NCBI GenBank assembly: GCA_030038495.1
Contig: JASHOV010000302.1
Coordinates: 1 to 33,937, forward strand
Reading direction: 5' to 3'
DNA length: 33,937 nucleotides
Source of the DNA: Streptosporangiaceae bacterium
Lineage (GTDB): Bacteria; Actinomycetota; Actinomycetes; Streptosporangiales; Streptosporangiaceae
This document shows, in pieces, positions 23,150-32,209 of this stretch (position 1 is the first letter of the stretch; the number at the start of each line of letters is the position of its first letter). The notes under the pieces are model-generated. The model made no database searches. It was given only the letters and a program-made list of their open reading frames with translations, and had not been told where the DNA came from. The position numbers and the translations under genes were made by a program.

Positions 23150-26100
23150 CTAGCTGCCGCCTTCCATCAAGATCGTGAGAACCACCGGAGCCAGTTCGTT
23201 GCGCAGGTAGGTCGGGAACGTGGCGATCCTCGTCTCGCCTGCCGCAAGCAGGACCCAGGCGTCGCGACGAGTTTCAGCGAGCGTGATAGGGGCCGTGTCC
23301 GACAGTCCGGCCCGGCCAAGGCACTCCGCAGCCCGCCACACGCGAGTGGCGGCGACCGACAGATCCTCACCGCGCTCGAGTCCGATCAGCTTGGCGAGCG
23401 TGAACTGATCCGGCGAGAGCAGACCCTCCCAGTCGGCAGGCACTCGATCCACCACGACGTGCACGTCGCACCCGAGGCGAGCCGGGTGCGCCACCGCGAA
23501 GGTCACTCCGGCATCGTGCGAAACGGCGATGCGCAGGTCATCTCTGTCCTGGACCCTGCCGTCGCGGTACCGGAGTGTGACGGGATGGCCGAGCATCCGG
23601 CCGACCGCCAGCGCCGTCCGACGGCGGTTGGCATCGCGGCCCTTCTCGTCGTCATCAGGCTCCACCGCGCACCGCGGGGATTCAGGCATCACTTCGGCTA
23701 GCTGACGTTCCAGGTAAGGACCGAGAAGCGCAGGTGGCCAGGGGCCGCTCCCGTCCTGCTTGCGCACGGCCTGCAGGCGCAGGCCCTCCCACCGCTCTAC
23801 CAGCCGTCCGTCCTCCTCCCTGACGTCGAGGTCGTAGGTATAGCTGTCGCCATCGCGAACGCGCTCTCTCGCGCTGAGTACAACGACCTCGGCCCCCGGG
23901 CGCGGCGTTCCCAGGTAGATGCGGTCAGCTCCAGTAGGCAGCAAGGTGGCGTTCGGAACGCAGCACTGAATGCCGTGCATGAAGGCGTCCCTGGCGCCCG
24001 GATCACCGAGCAGCAGTTCCGCGGGCAGGAACGAGCCGAACCAGCTGCCGGCGTCCTCGACGGGATTCGCCGAGATGGCCACGTCACACGACTTCGCCGC
24101 GAGGCTGCGGTATTCACGCACGCGCTGGAACCGCCGGCCCTGGAACAGGATGTCACCGTAGAGATCCCGGCCCGGGTCCAGCCGTACCGCGGGCAACTCC
24201 GCGGACGCGGATTCCGGCGCTTCATCGGACGGCCCGGTCCGCGACCAGCACACGGTGGCGCGGAAATGATCGGCCTGGAAGCCCGTGTCACTGCAGCGGA
24301 TCGCGACATCGACGTCGCCACCGCGGTTAAGCGCGGCAATCCTGATCGTGACCGAGCCATTCGCGGGCACCACGATCGGGCGCAGGAACTCGGCTGCCGA
24401 GAGCACCGGCTGAGCGGCTGCTGGCTGGGAGGACACAGTCTCCCCTGGGGACACCCCAGACCCCGATGGCCCGAGCCCGCCGGCATTCGCCCCGACGAGG
24501 GCAGTGGCGGCCTGGACGATGGCTTCCATGCCCAGCACGGCCGGGAACAGCATTTCGCCGTCCAGGAGATGATCGGTCAGGTACGGATCGCTATCCGCGG
24601 ACAGCTCGACATCGGCTACCAGCTCGATGCCCGGGTAGTAGACGCGCGGCCGGTCGATGAACCTGGTGAGCGGAAGCTCGCGCGGTTCCAGCGCTATCGT
24701 CGGCAGGTTCCCGGCGCGACCCATGATCACCAGCGCGGTAGGCAGGTCGGGCCGCGCCATCAGCTCGCACAGCGCCGAGATGCCGGCCTCGAGCCCGATC
24801 GGGCTGATTCCCTCCCGCGTGAGCGACTCGAGCACGCCCAGGCGCTCCCCCATTCCGGCTCCGGCCCACACCGACCACTCGAGCGCCATGGCCCGGCACT
24901 GCGGGTGCGCCCGCTGGAATTTGCAGGTCAGATCCGTGAGCCAGTCATTGGCGGTCGCGTAGTCGGCCTGACCGCGCAGGCCCGCGCGGCCGATGATGCT
25001 ACCGAACGTGATGAGCACACGAAGCGCCTCTGCGTCGACCGCAGCCAGAACCACTTCCAGGCCCGTGATCTTCGGCCCGAGCGTCTGCAGGAAGGCCGCC
25101 TCGTCCAGCTGGGATAGCGCCACCGGCTCGTTCCGGCCGGCCCCGTGCAGCACCGCGGTCACGGGACCGAACTGGGTTGTTACTCGCCGCACCGCCGCCT
25201 TGACCTCATGCGGCGAGGTCACGTCCGCGCGGACGTAGCAGTGCCGTACGCCGGCGTACTTAAACCGCCGAAGGTTGGCGGCCAGATCGGCGTCCGAGGC
25301 GGGGTCGGACCGGCCGAGCAGGCCAATCGCCGTGCCCGTGCGCTTGCCTAGCGCAAGGGCGCATTCTGCGGTGATGCCCTTCCCGCCTCCCGTAACGAGA
25401 AGGACGTCATTGGCGCCGATCGGCAGCTCGCTTGAACCGCTGCTGTCAGCGACCGGCCGCAGTACCGGCACTCGACGCGAACCGGCCGCGTCATAGTGGA
25501 CCTCGCTGAAGCCAGACGTCGCCGCGACATCGGCAACCACCCGGCCGACCGCCTCCGCAACCATTCCGGCGGGCATCTCGGCCGGCAACGGCATGGTGAC
25601 GATGCACGTGTCGATTGCCGGAGCTTCCAGATGGAGTGTCTTGGCCAGGCCCGCGGCACCAGCACCGTCCTGAACCACTGCGAAGCGGCAATCAGGCGTG
25701 GCCAGGGCGGCGCGCGCCGCGTCGAGCATGAGCCCCAGGTGCCGCTCGTTGTAGTCGGCTGGCAGGCACAGGAGCACGCCGTTCCCGAGCATCGCGACAT
25801 CCAGCGCGCGGTGCAAAGGTCCGGCAAGCGGGTGTCCTGGCGGGGCGAAGATCTGCCATTCCCCCGCTGCGGGTGGCGCCGCGCGGAGCTTCGCTACCTG
25901 AGGGATCAGCTCCGTCGTGAAGGCACCGACCCACGGCGCGATGCCGTCGGGCTGACCGTCCGAACCGTCGCTCAGCTCCCCGGTGCCCGCGTCGTCCAGC
26001 CACTGTGCGAGGTCCAGCAGGGTGGCCGTCGCGAGGTTTGCGGTATCAAGCGGCGCCGACACTCCGAGCTCTCGCGCCGCCTGGTTCAGAATCTGGCCGA

Positions 26101-29032
26101 CCGTGATCGAACTCACGTGCAGCTCGTCCAGGAGCCCTACGTCGGTGGCGACCGCGTCCAGCGGGAGCTCGGCCCGCTGGGCCGTCAGCTGCTGCAGCAA
26201 GCTCAGGGTGCTGGGCGCCCCGGCACCCGCCGCAGGACCGGTCGCGTGCGTCTCGTGCTGAGCCTGCTCGCTGAACCCGGTTCCCGCCTCCGTCTCGGCG
26301 ATGACGTCCGCAGGTGCCAGCTCACAGGGGCTCACAAGGAACCGGAACTTCCGGTCCGGCGGCAGCGGCCTGGTCAGCCGGTCGCAGAACAGCTGAGCGT
26401 GGCGCACCGGAGCCCCCAGCGCGTACGCCGCCGCGATCGCGGACAGCGCCCCGGTAAGAGAGCTGCTGTCGGTCTCCATGGCGACAGCAGGAACCGATAG
26501 TGCGACTTCCGATGCCAGGCCCGCCAGCACCCGACCCGGTCCGACCTCAAGCAGCAGGTCGAGGCCGCTCGCCATCCGGCTCAGCGCCCCGTCGAATCGA
26601 ACCGGTTCTAGCACCTGCCGGACCAGCAGATCCCGCACCTGCGTATCGGCCGGTAGCACGTCGCCTGTGACTGTCGAGAACACGCTGCCCGTCAGTGGCG
26701 CGAACTCCTGGTCGGCCAGATAGGCGTCGAGTCCGGCCGCCGCCGGCGCCACGGCCGGGGAGTGGAACGCGTGCGAGACGGCGACTCGCGTCGTCACCAG
26801 GCCCTGCTCGCCGGCCAGCTTGCATATCCGGTCCACCGCGTCCACGGGGCCCGATACCACTGTCTGCCGCGGCCCGTTGTAGCCCGCGATCACCACGGGC
26901 TCACCTTGCAGCAGCGGCTGCACTTCCTCGGGAGAAGTTGCGATGCTGGCCATCGCACCGCCGCCGACGCTGGCCTTGGCCATCACCTGCCCGCGGGCCG
27001 CAGCGAGGCGCAGCAGCGCAGCCTCATCCATGCCGCCTGCCCAGTGCAGGCTGGTCAGCTCGCCGAGGCTGTGGCCAACGGCGGCCGTGGCCTCGATGCC
27101 GAGCATCGACAGCACCCGCAGGCCGGCTACCGACCCGGCCACGATGCGCGGCTGAGCCGCTGCGGTGTCGGCCAGATCTCCGTTCGCCGACACGGTGAGT
27201 TTCCCGTACAGGTCGCGCGCCGACTCGAACCGGCGCGCGATCGCGCCGCCGGTCTTTCTGCCGGAGCCCTGACCAGGAAACAGGTAGCCGATGCGCGGGG
27301 GCAGCAAGCCGGCGCCGAGGAACACCCCTGTGTCAGCCTCGATGGCGCGGTCGGCGCCGCCGGCCAGCATTGCGCCCAGGCTGGTGAGGCGGCTCGCCGC
27401 CTCCTCAGGCGTAGCGGCGACAATGGCGGCGCGAACTGGGCGGTCTGCCAGTTCGCGCTCGAGCTCAGCGGCCAGGTCAGCCAGCTCCGCGAAGGCAAGC
27501 TTGGCGCACAGCTCCGCCAGCGCGGTGACGCGTTCCTTCAGTTCCTCAGCACTCGCGGCATCCAGCAGCAGGATCTCGCAGTCCTGCCGCGAGCTGACCA
27601 GCTGCAACGTGCGGGAGTCCAGCTGAGCCCGACGTGCGCCGCCACTGCCTTCCAGGACCACATGCGCGTTGATGCCGCCGAATCCCATCGCCGACACTCC
27701 GGCCCGCACAGGCTGATCGACCGGCCACAGCTCGGCCGCGACTGGCACCCTCAGGGCCGGATTCGGGCGCTCAAGCTCCGGATGCGGGTCAAAGTGACCG
27801 GTCGCCGGCGGGATCACCTGGTGGTGGACGGCCAGCGCCGCCTTGATCAGGCCGGCGACGCCGGCCGCCGCCTTGGTATGGCCGAAGTTTCCCTTGATGG
27901 TGCTGATGGCCGCGGCCGGCGCGCTCGCGCACGCGTCCCTGCGGGCCTGGCTCAGCGCGCGCAGCTCGGTCTCGTCGCCTACTGCGGTGCCCGTTCCGTG
28001 CCCTTCCAGGTAGGAGACCGAGGAGATATCGAACCCCGCGACCTTGTACGCCCGCTCAACGGCCAGGCGGTGCCCGTCGGCCTCGGGCCGGGTTATGCCG
28101 CCCCGGCCATCGGAGGAGAAGCCCCACCCGGCTATGGTGGCGTAGCTGCGCAGGCCCTGGGCCTGCGCGTCTTCCTGCCGGACGAGCACCAGCATGCCGC
28201 ATCCCTCGCCCGGCCAGAATCCGTTGGAGCGCCGGTCGTAGACGCGCATCTCCGAGGTCGCCAGGGCTCCGGTCTTCGCAAACCCGATGACCTCGAACGG
28301 ATCGATGCTCAGGTCGACGCCACCCGCGAGCGCGGCATCCGCCTGACCCGACCGCAGTGCCGCGCAGGCCTGGGCCACCGCGAGCAGCGACGAGGAGCAG
28401 GCTCCGTCGACGGTGAAGCCGCCGCCCTTGAGGTCAAACTGATTGCACACGCGACCCGCTATGGTGTTCGCCAGGCCGCCGGCGAGCGAGTCCTCGTCCA
28501 CCCCAGGGAACGGCAACTTGTACCGGGGCTCAAGGCTGCGCATGAAGTCAGAGACCGCCGTGTCGTCCCAGCCGTGGTCATGCAGAGCGGAGCTGACCAC
28601 TCTCCGCACATAGGGCCAGCGCAGCCGCATCAGGTTTGCCCGGGTGAATTCGCCGGTCAGCGTGTTGCCGATGATTACGGCCGTGTTCCGTCTCGGTAAC
28701 CCCTCCCCGGCCGGGAAGCCGGCGTCTTCGAGTGCCCTCGATGCCGTGTCGAGCGCCAGCCAGTGAGTCAGGTCCGTGACCCGGTAGGTGCTGCCGGCCA
28801 CCCGGAACGCCACCCGATCGAACTCGAAGCCCTCGATGACGGCTGCCTTCGTCGAGTAGAAGCGGTCGGGTGCAGCCGGGTCGGGCGACCAGTAGTCCGC
28901 CAGGCGCATTCGCTCGTCCGGGAGGCGCCGGAAGGCACGCCGGCCGGCGAGCACGTTGTCCCACAGCTGATCCGGGTCGTTGGCGTCCGGGTATCGGCAG
29001 GCAATGCCGACAATGGCGATACGTCCGCTCAT
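23150..29032 (-). CDS. pksE: Enediyne iterative polyketide synthase PksE
   Basis: 1960 aa. Domains in order: KS about 1-460 (Cys in TVDGACSSS near 212; His in EGHGTGT near 346 and GNFGHTK near 386); AT about 580-850 (AVGHSLGE, Ser near 656); ACP about 950-1015 (LLDELHVSSITVGQ, the enediyne ACP signature); KR about 1205-1440 (VTGGGKGIT, Ser/Tyr in FGSIIGRAGLRGQADYA); DH about 1470-1760 (YLTDHLLDGEMLFPAVLGMEA, His near 1489); PPTase about 1800-1950 (VSHDAGVTFAVAH, LGCDVHVV, VWRAAECLG). This is the full PksE architecture. The PPTase has His where the second metal-ligand acid (D-x-E) is usual. The ATG overlaps the E5 stop as ATGA; the track's longer ORF runs through E5 and is rejected. It builds the linear polyene that becomes the enediyne core. 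Confidence 0.97.
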   Translation of the reverse strand: MSGRIAIVGIACRYPDANDPDQLWDNVLAGRRAFRRLPDERMRLADYWSPDPAAPDRFYSTKAAVIEGFEFDRVAFRVAGSTYRVTDLTHWLALDTASRALEDAGFPAGEGLPRRNTAVIIGNTLTGEFTRANLMRLRWPYVRRVVSSALHDHGWDDTAVSDFMRSLEPRYKLPFPGVDEDSLAGGLANTIAGRVCNQFDLKGGGFTVDGACSSSLLAVAQACAALRSGQADAALAGGVDLSIDPFEVIGFAKTGALATSEMRVYDRRSNGFWPGEGCGMLVLVRQEDAQAQGLRSYATIAGWGFSSDGRGGITRPEADGHRLAVERAYKVAGFDISSVSYLEGHGTGTAVGDETELRALSQARRDACASAPAAAISTIKGNFGHTKAAAGVAGLIKAALAVHHQVIPPATGHFDPHPELERPNPALRVPVAAELWPVDQPVRAGVSAMGFGGINAHVVLEGSGGARRAQLDSRTLQLVSSRQDCEILLLDAASAEELKERVTALAELCAKLAFAELADLAAELERELADRPVRAAIVAATPEEAASRLTSLGAMLAGGADRAIEADTGVFLGAGLLPPRIGYLFPGQGSGRKTGGAIARRFESARDLYGKLTVSANGDLADTAAAQPRIVAGSVAGLRVLSMLGIEATAAVGHSLGELTSLHWAGGMDEAALLRLAAARGQVMAKASVGGGAMASIATSPEEVQPLLQGEPVVIAGYNGPRQTVVSGPVDAVDRICKLAGEQGLVTTRVAVSHAFHSPAVAPAAAGLDAYLADQEFAPLTGSVFSTVTGDVLPADTQVRDLLVRQVLEPVRFDGALSRMASGLDLLLEVGPGRVLAGLASEVALSVPAVAMETDSSSLTGALSAIAAAYALGAPVRHAQLFCDRLTRPLPPDRKFRFLVSPCELAPADVIAETEAGTGFSEQAQHETHATGPAAGAGAPSTLSLLQQLTAQRAELPLDAVATDVGLLDELHVSSITVGQILNQAARELGVSAPLDTANLATATLLDLAQWLDDAGTGELSDGSDGQPDGIAPWVGAFTTELIPQVAKLRAAPPAAGEWQIFAPPGHPLAGPLHRALDVAMLGNGVLLCLPADYNERHLGLMLDAARAALATPDCRFAVVQDGAGAAGLAKTLHLEAPAIDTCIVTMPLPAEMPAGMVAEAVGRVVADVAATSGFSEVHYDAAGSRRVPVLRPVADSSGSSELPIGANDVLLVTGGGKGITAECALALGKRTGTAIGLLGRSDPASDADLAANLRRFKYAGVRHCYVRADVTSPHEVKAAVRRVTTQFGPVTAVLHGAGRNEPVALSQLDEAAFLQTLGPKITGLEVVLAAVDAEALRVLITFGSIIGRAGLRGQADYATANDWLTDLTCKFQRAHPQCRAMALEWSVWAGAGMGERLGVLESLTREGISPIGLEAGISALCELMARPDLPTALVIMGRAGNLPTIALEPRELPLTRFIDRPRVYYPGIELVADVELSADSDPYLTDHLLDGEMLFPAVLGMEAIVQAATALVGANAGGLGPSGSGVSPGETVSSQPAAAQPVLSAAEFLRPIVVPANGSVTIRIAALNRGGDVDVAIRCSDTGFQADHFRATVCWSRTGPSDEAPESASAELPAVRLDPGRDLYGDILFQGRRFQRVREYRSLAAKSCDVAISANPVEDAGSWFGSFLPAELLLGDPGARDAFMHGIQCCVPNATLLPTGADRIYLGTPRPGAEVVVLSARERVRDGDSYTYDLDVREEDGRLVERWEGLRLQAVRKQDGSGPWPPALLGPYLERQLAEVMPESPRCAVEPDDDEKGRDANRRRTALAVGRMLGHPVTLRYRDGRVQDRDDLRIAVSHDAGVTFAVAHPARLGCDVHVVVDRVPADWEGLLSPDQFTLAKLIGLERGEDLSVAATRVWRAAECLGRAGLSDTAPITLAETRRDAWVLLAAGETRIATFPTYLRNELAPVVLTILMEGGS

Positions 29033-30033
29033 GTGGTAACCGCCTGGCCGACCGCGGGCGAGTCCTGCCGAGCGGTGACGCCAGCGCGGCGCTGCCGCCG
29101 CTTGCCGACGTAGTCGGCGACCCACCAGCCCAGCCCGCGAGCGGCGCACACGATGCACAGGGCGAAGAACAGCGTGTAGACGATGTTGAAGGCCATGAGG
29201 ATGCCGTAGACAAAGGCGCATGAGCTGCCGAACATGAACTTGGCCATGCCCTTCGACGGTGTCGTCGCCGGATCGGTGATCATGTAGTTGCTGAACAGCA
29301 CGAACGCGACTCCGGTCATGACGCCGAGCGCCGTGTTGAGCTGCACGCCGAAGATCCAGTGCCGGACGAATGCCTGGATGGCGAAGGCGCCCATCCAGCC
29401 CACGATGAGCGCCGTCTTCTTGGTCAGCATGGCGTTCAGAACGGTGCCGGCGGTCAGGATGATCATCGGGATCATCAGCTTGAAGTACGAGTTCGCCCAT
29501 TCGGTGAACTGATACGGCGGGGAGATGCTCACCCACGTGCCCAGGGTCAGCAAGGTCACCGAGATGCCCAGGTTCGAGGGATTCATGAAGTGCCGCATGC
29601 GGCCCGCGATCGGCGCCCTCAGCACATGCTTCTGGCTAACCGCGATGACCACGGCGAACATGACCGGCCACCACCGGTCGTTGGCGTACAGGAGCATGTT
29701 GCACGCCAGGCCGGTGATGTGGGCGGGCAGCAGGAACTCCATGACGCCGCGCGGGCCTCTGCCGGTGAATCCTGGCTTGCGGCGCCCGGCCCACGCGCTG
29801 ATCAGCTCGAAGACCATCTCGGTCGTGTAGGCGGTGAGGACCGCGAGGAATGGCCACAGCCAGGGCTGCTCCCACCCGAGCAGGGTGTAGCCGAAGATGT
29901 TGAACACGGTGATCGACATCGCGAAGTTGCGCAGTGCCAGGTAGCGCGGATCCTTCTGAGCGCTGACCGGGGCCGCCGGGGCGGCCTGACCTTCTGCCGG
30001 AATGCTGCCTGCCGGCCTGACTGTCGTGGCCAT
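29029..30033 (-). CDS. E5: Enediyne biosynthesis membrane protein, UnbU/E5 family
   Basis: 334 aa with about eight hydrophobic segments, for example ITVFNIFGYTLLGWEQPWLWPFLAVLT, WWPVMFAVVIAVSQ, LMIPMIILTAGTVL and FVYGILMAFNIVYTLFFALCIV. The motif LLPAHITGLACNMLLYAN and the position directly before pksE identify it as the E5/UnbU protein found in nearly all enediyne loci. Its biochemical role is not established in the family; membrane location suggests redox or electron transfer, or transport. The N-terminal 30 residues are Ala/Pro-rich and cytoplasmic. Its ATG overlaps the E4 stop by one base (TGATG) and its stop overlaps the pksE start, so E4-E5-E form one coupled unit. Confidence 0.93.
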   Translation of the reverse strand: MATTVRPAGSIPAEGQAAPAAPVSAQKDPRYLALRNFAMSITVFNIFGYTLLGWEQPWLWPFLAVLTAYTTEMVFELISAWAGRRKPGFTGRGPRGVMEFLLPAHITGLACNMLLYANDRWWPVMFAVVIAVSQKHVLRAPIAGRMRHFMNPSNLGISVTLLTLGTWVSISPPYQFTEWANSYFKLMIPMIILTAGTVLNAMLTKKTALIVGWMGAFAIQAFVRHWIFGVQLNTALGVMTGVAFVLFSNYMITDPATTPSKGMAKFMFGSSCAFVYGILMAFNIVYTLFFALCIVCAARGLGWWVADYVGKRRQRRAGVTARQDSPAVGQAVTT

Positions 30034-32018
30034 CAGCTAGAAACCTCCTGCGCCGTGCTGGTGAGAAGCAGATCGTGGGTGCCTGGGGTGAGATGGATCG
30101 TCTGCCGGTAGAGCGTGCCGTTCGTCCCGCGCCAGTGCAGCTGCACGGTGACGAGCCCGTCGTAGGAACCGAGCCCGAAGTAGACCTCGAAGCTGTCCTT
30201 GCCGCTGTGCCCGCTGCCGCCATCAAGCTGGGCAATCTGGGTGTGGTGCGGCGTGAAGATCTGCGCCGTGGCGCCGTAGGCGGGAGCGCCGGGGCCTTCG
30301 AGCCCGTGACCCGGCTGCCCGCCCGGCACTGGCCGGTAGAGCTGCAGGCCGAGGTAGTTGCCCACGTGTGATTCGTTGGCGTAGAAGACGGGCGCGGCCC
30401 ACTGCCGGGCGACGGCGAAGTCCAGCCGACCGTCCCCGCGGGTGTCGGCGATCGCGATTCCGCGGGTCGGGATCGGCACGCACAGCCCGAGTTGCTTGCT
30501 GATATTCACGTACCCGCCGCCGGGGGCCTGGGCGTAGAAGGCCAGGCACTGATGCCCGGCGATGTCATCGCCCGGCTGGACGAGCGGCCAGTTGGCCGGG
30601 TTGCTCAGCAGATCATCGTTGGTCATGGCCATCTCCTGCAGCCATGGCCACCGGTTGATCGTGCCCTTGATGAACCCGTCGGCCTGCACCACGTTCAGGT
30701 GACCGCTGTTGAGGAAGTCGCCAAACTTGACATCCCACGCCCAGCCGGTCCACGCCATGCCCATCTGCTGCGCGTCCTGAGTGAACGGCGCGAAGCCACT
30801 GGCTAGGTCCTGTTTCATCGCGGCATCGCTCGTCGTGGTGTTCATGAAGACGAGGTTGCTCTCCTCCAGGCCGAACGCGGTGGTGATGTCGCTGACCATG
30901 AAGTCGAACTTGCCGTTGTCATCTAGGTCGCCGAAGTCAACCCCCATGCCCTTGAAGGAGCCCTTGCCGACAACGAACGACTTCGGGGTAGTGGGCGTAC
31001 GGTCACCCAGCGCCTCGGTAAACCTGATGTGACCGGGAGTCGACCGGTTGTAGAGGAGGTGGCCCTCGCCGAAGTCATTGGCGATATAGAGATCGGGCAG
31101 GCCGTTACCAGTGAGGTCCGCGCTGGCGGCCGCCAGTGTCCATCCGTCGGAGGTGGTGTAAGGAAGCGCGTCGGGCTGCAACGCATAGCGCACCGTTGGA
31201 TTCGGACCCGACGTTGCGCTTACCCATTTGAAGACGTAATCCCCGCCGCCATTCCTGGCATTCGATAGGGACGCTGGCATCTGCACGTTGTCGATACCGT
31301 GCGGATCAAGGACCGCGGAGTCCGGCCAGTAATTTCCGATAAAGATATCCGGGTGTCCGGTGCCGTCGAAGTCGGCGATGTTAACCGCGTTGGTGTTCCA
31401 GTCGGGACCGCCATACTGTCCGCCCTGGGAATACGACGGAAGCAGCTCGACTGGCCGGTAGGCACTCGGTGACGGGGTGGTGGCGGTCGACCGGGGCAGG
31501 AACAGGATCGGCGAGCGGCCCCAGTAATAGACCAGGAATCCCATCCGTCCGTCACCGGTAAAGTCACCGGGCGCGCAGCCCATCGGCGCCATGGACGAGT
31601 TGTAGGGCAACGGCGCGGGGTTCAGCACGAAGGGCGTGAACCTATCCTGCGGCGGCGCGGTCGGGGTATACGTCACGATCACGTCGTTGGTACGCGGGTC
31701 GACGATGCACATGCCGTCGTCCCGGCCATGGCCGGTGACATCGGTGATCGCGATGCCCGCGCCCACCGAGGATATCCACGACCGGAGGTGATAATAGGCC
31801 GGATTAACCTGGCGAATAGTCATCGTGGGATGGTAGCCAGGCGGCATGGCGATAGGCATCTCGACGAACTTGTACGGCGACGCTACCTCATGCAACTCGG
31901 CCGCCGAAACACTCGGCAGTCGTGACGCATTCCATAATGTCAGTCCGAGCACAATAGCAACCACGCCGGGAATAACAGCCCGCCTACGAGAAATGGGACC
32001 GGTTACGCTCTCGCTCAC
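30033..32018 (-). CDS. E4: Enediyne biosynthesis protein, UnbV/E4 family (FG-GAP/ASPIC-UnbV)
   Basis: 661 aa. A single hydrophobic segment close to the N-terminus (AVIPGVVAIVLGLTLW) is a signal or anchor, so the rest should lie outside the membrane. Repeated calcium-binding FG-GAP motifs follow: NIADFDGTGHPDIFIGNY, SADLTGNGLPDLYIAND, DFGDLDDNGKFDFMVSD and IADTRGDGRLDFAVARQ, consistent with a beta-propeller. The C-terminal ~110 residues (GATAQIFTPHHTQIAQLDGGSG, VYFGLGSYDGLVTVQLHW) match the ASPIC/UnbV domain. GTG start with GGAG 5 nt upstream. Conserved in enediyne clusters with E5 and pksE; the function is unproven. The canonical E3/UnbL partner is not adjacent upstream. Confidence 0.93.
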   Translation of the reverse strand: MSESVTGPISRRRAVIPGVVAIVLGLTLWNASRLPSVSAAELHEVASPYKFVEMPIAMPPGYHPTMTIRQVNPAYYHLRSWISSVGAGIAITDVTGHGRDDGMCIVDPRTNDVIVTYTPTAPPQDRFTPFVLNPAPLPYNSSMAPMGCAPGDFTGDGRMGFLVYYWGRSPILFLPRSTATTPSPSAYRPVELLPSYSQGGQYGGPDWNTNAVNIADFDGTGHPDIFIGNYWPDSAVLDPHGIDNVQMPASLSNARNGGGDYVFKWVSATSGPNPTVRYALQPDALPYTTSDGWTLAAASADLTGNGLPDLYIANDFGEGHLLYNRSTPGHIRFTEALGDRTPTTPKSFVVGKGSFKGMGVDFGDLDDNGKFDFMVSDITTAFGLEESNLVFMNTTTSDAAMKQDLASGFAPFTQDAQQMGMAWTGWAWDVKFGDFLNSGHLNVVQADGFIKGTINRWPWLQEMAMTNDDLLSNPANWPLVQPGDDIAGHQCLAFYAQAPGGGYVNISKQLGLCVPIPTRGIAIADTRGDGRLDFAVARQWAAPVFYANESHVGNYLGLQLYRPVPGGQPGHGLEGPGAPAYGATAQIFTPHHTQIAQLDGGSGHSGKDSFEVYFGLGSYDGLVTVQLHWRGTNGTLYRQTIHLTPGTHDLLLTSTAQEVSS

Positions 32019-32209
32019 ATGCGCTCCTGCCTCTTAACCTCGGACATGCTGGACTTTCCTTCCGGTTCGTCCACAGACCAAGGATGAAAGGAGCGGCAGC
32101 GCTTTCCTTCTCCTGAGTTGCTCGATCCGTCCAAGTGCGCGCGAGCGATGCGCGGTGAGCGTGAGCCCAGAGTCTCCGGGATCATGATGCGGGCCGGTCA
32201 GGTCCCCGG
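32019..32209. promoter_or_regulatory. Spacer between MFS permease and E4
   Basis: 191 bp without a gene, upstream of E4. It contains a GAAAG/CTTTC dyad with 5-bp arms around a GC-rich loop, too weak to call a terminator. The core-operon promoter, if separate from that of the permease, would lie here. Confidence 0.35.

Noticed and set aside
26762-28699. 645-aa plus-strand ORF opposite pksE
   Set aside because: Shadow of the minus-strand PKS frame; Arg/Gly/His-rich composition and no domain, typical of antisense ORFs in high-GC DNA.
29033-29536. N-terminal extension of the pksE ORF in the track
   Set aside because: It runs antiframe through E5; PksE proteins begin at MSGRIAIVG, and that ATG overlaps the E5 stop.
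32079-32125. Possible terminator hairpin between permease and E4
   Set aside because: Only 5-bp arms (GAAAG/CTTTC) and no T-run; not enough for a terminator call.
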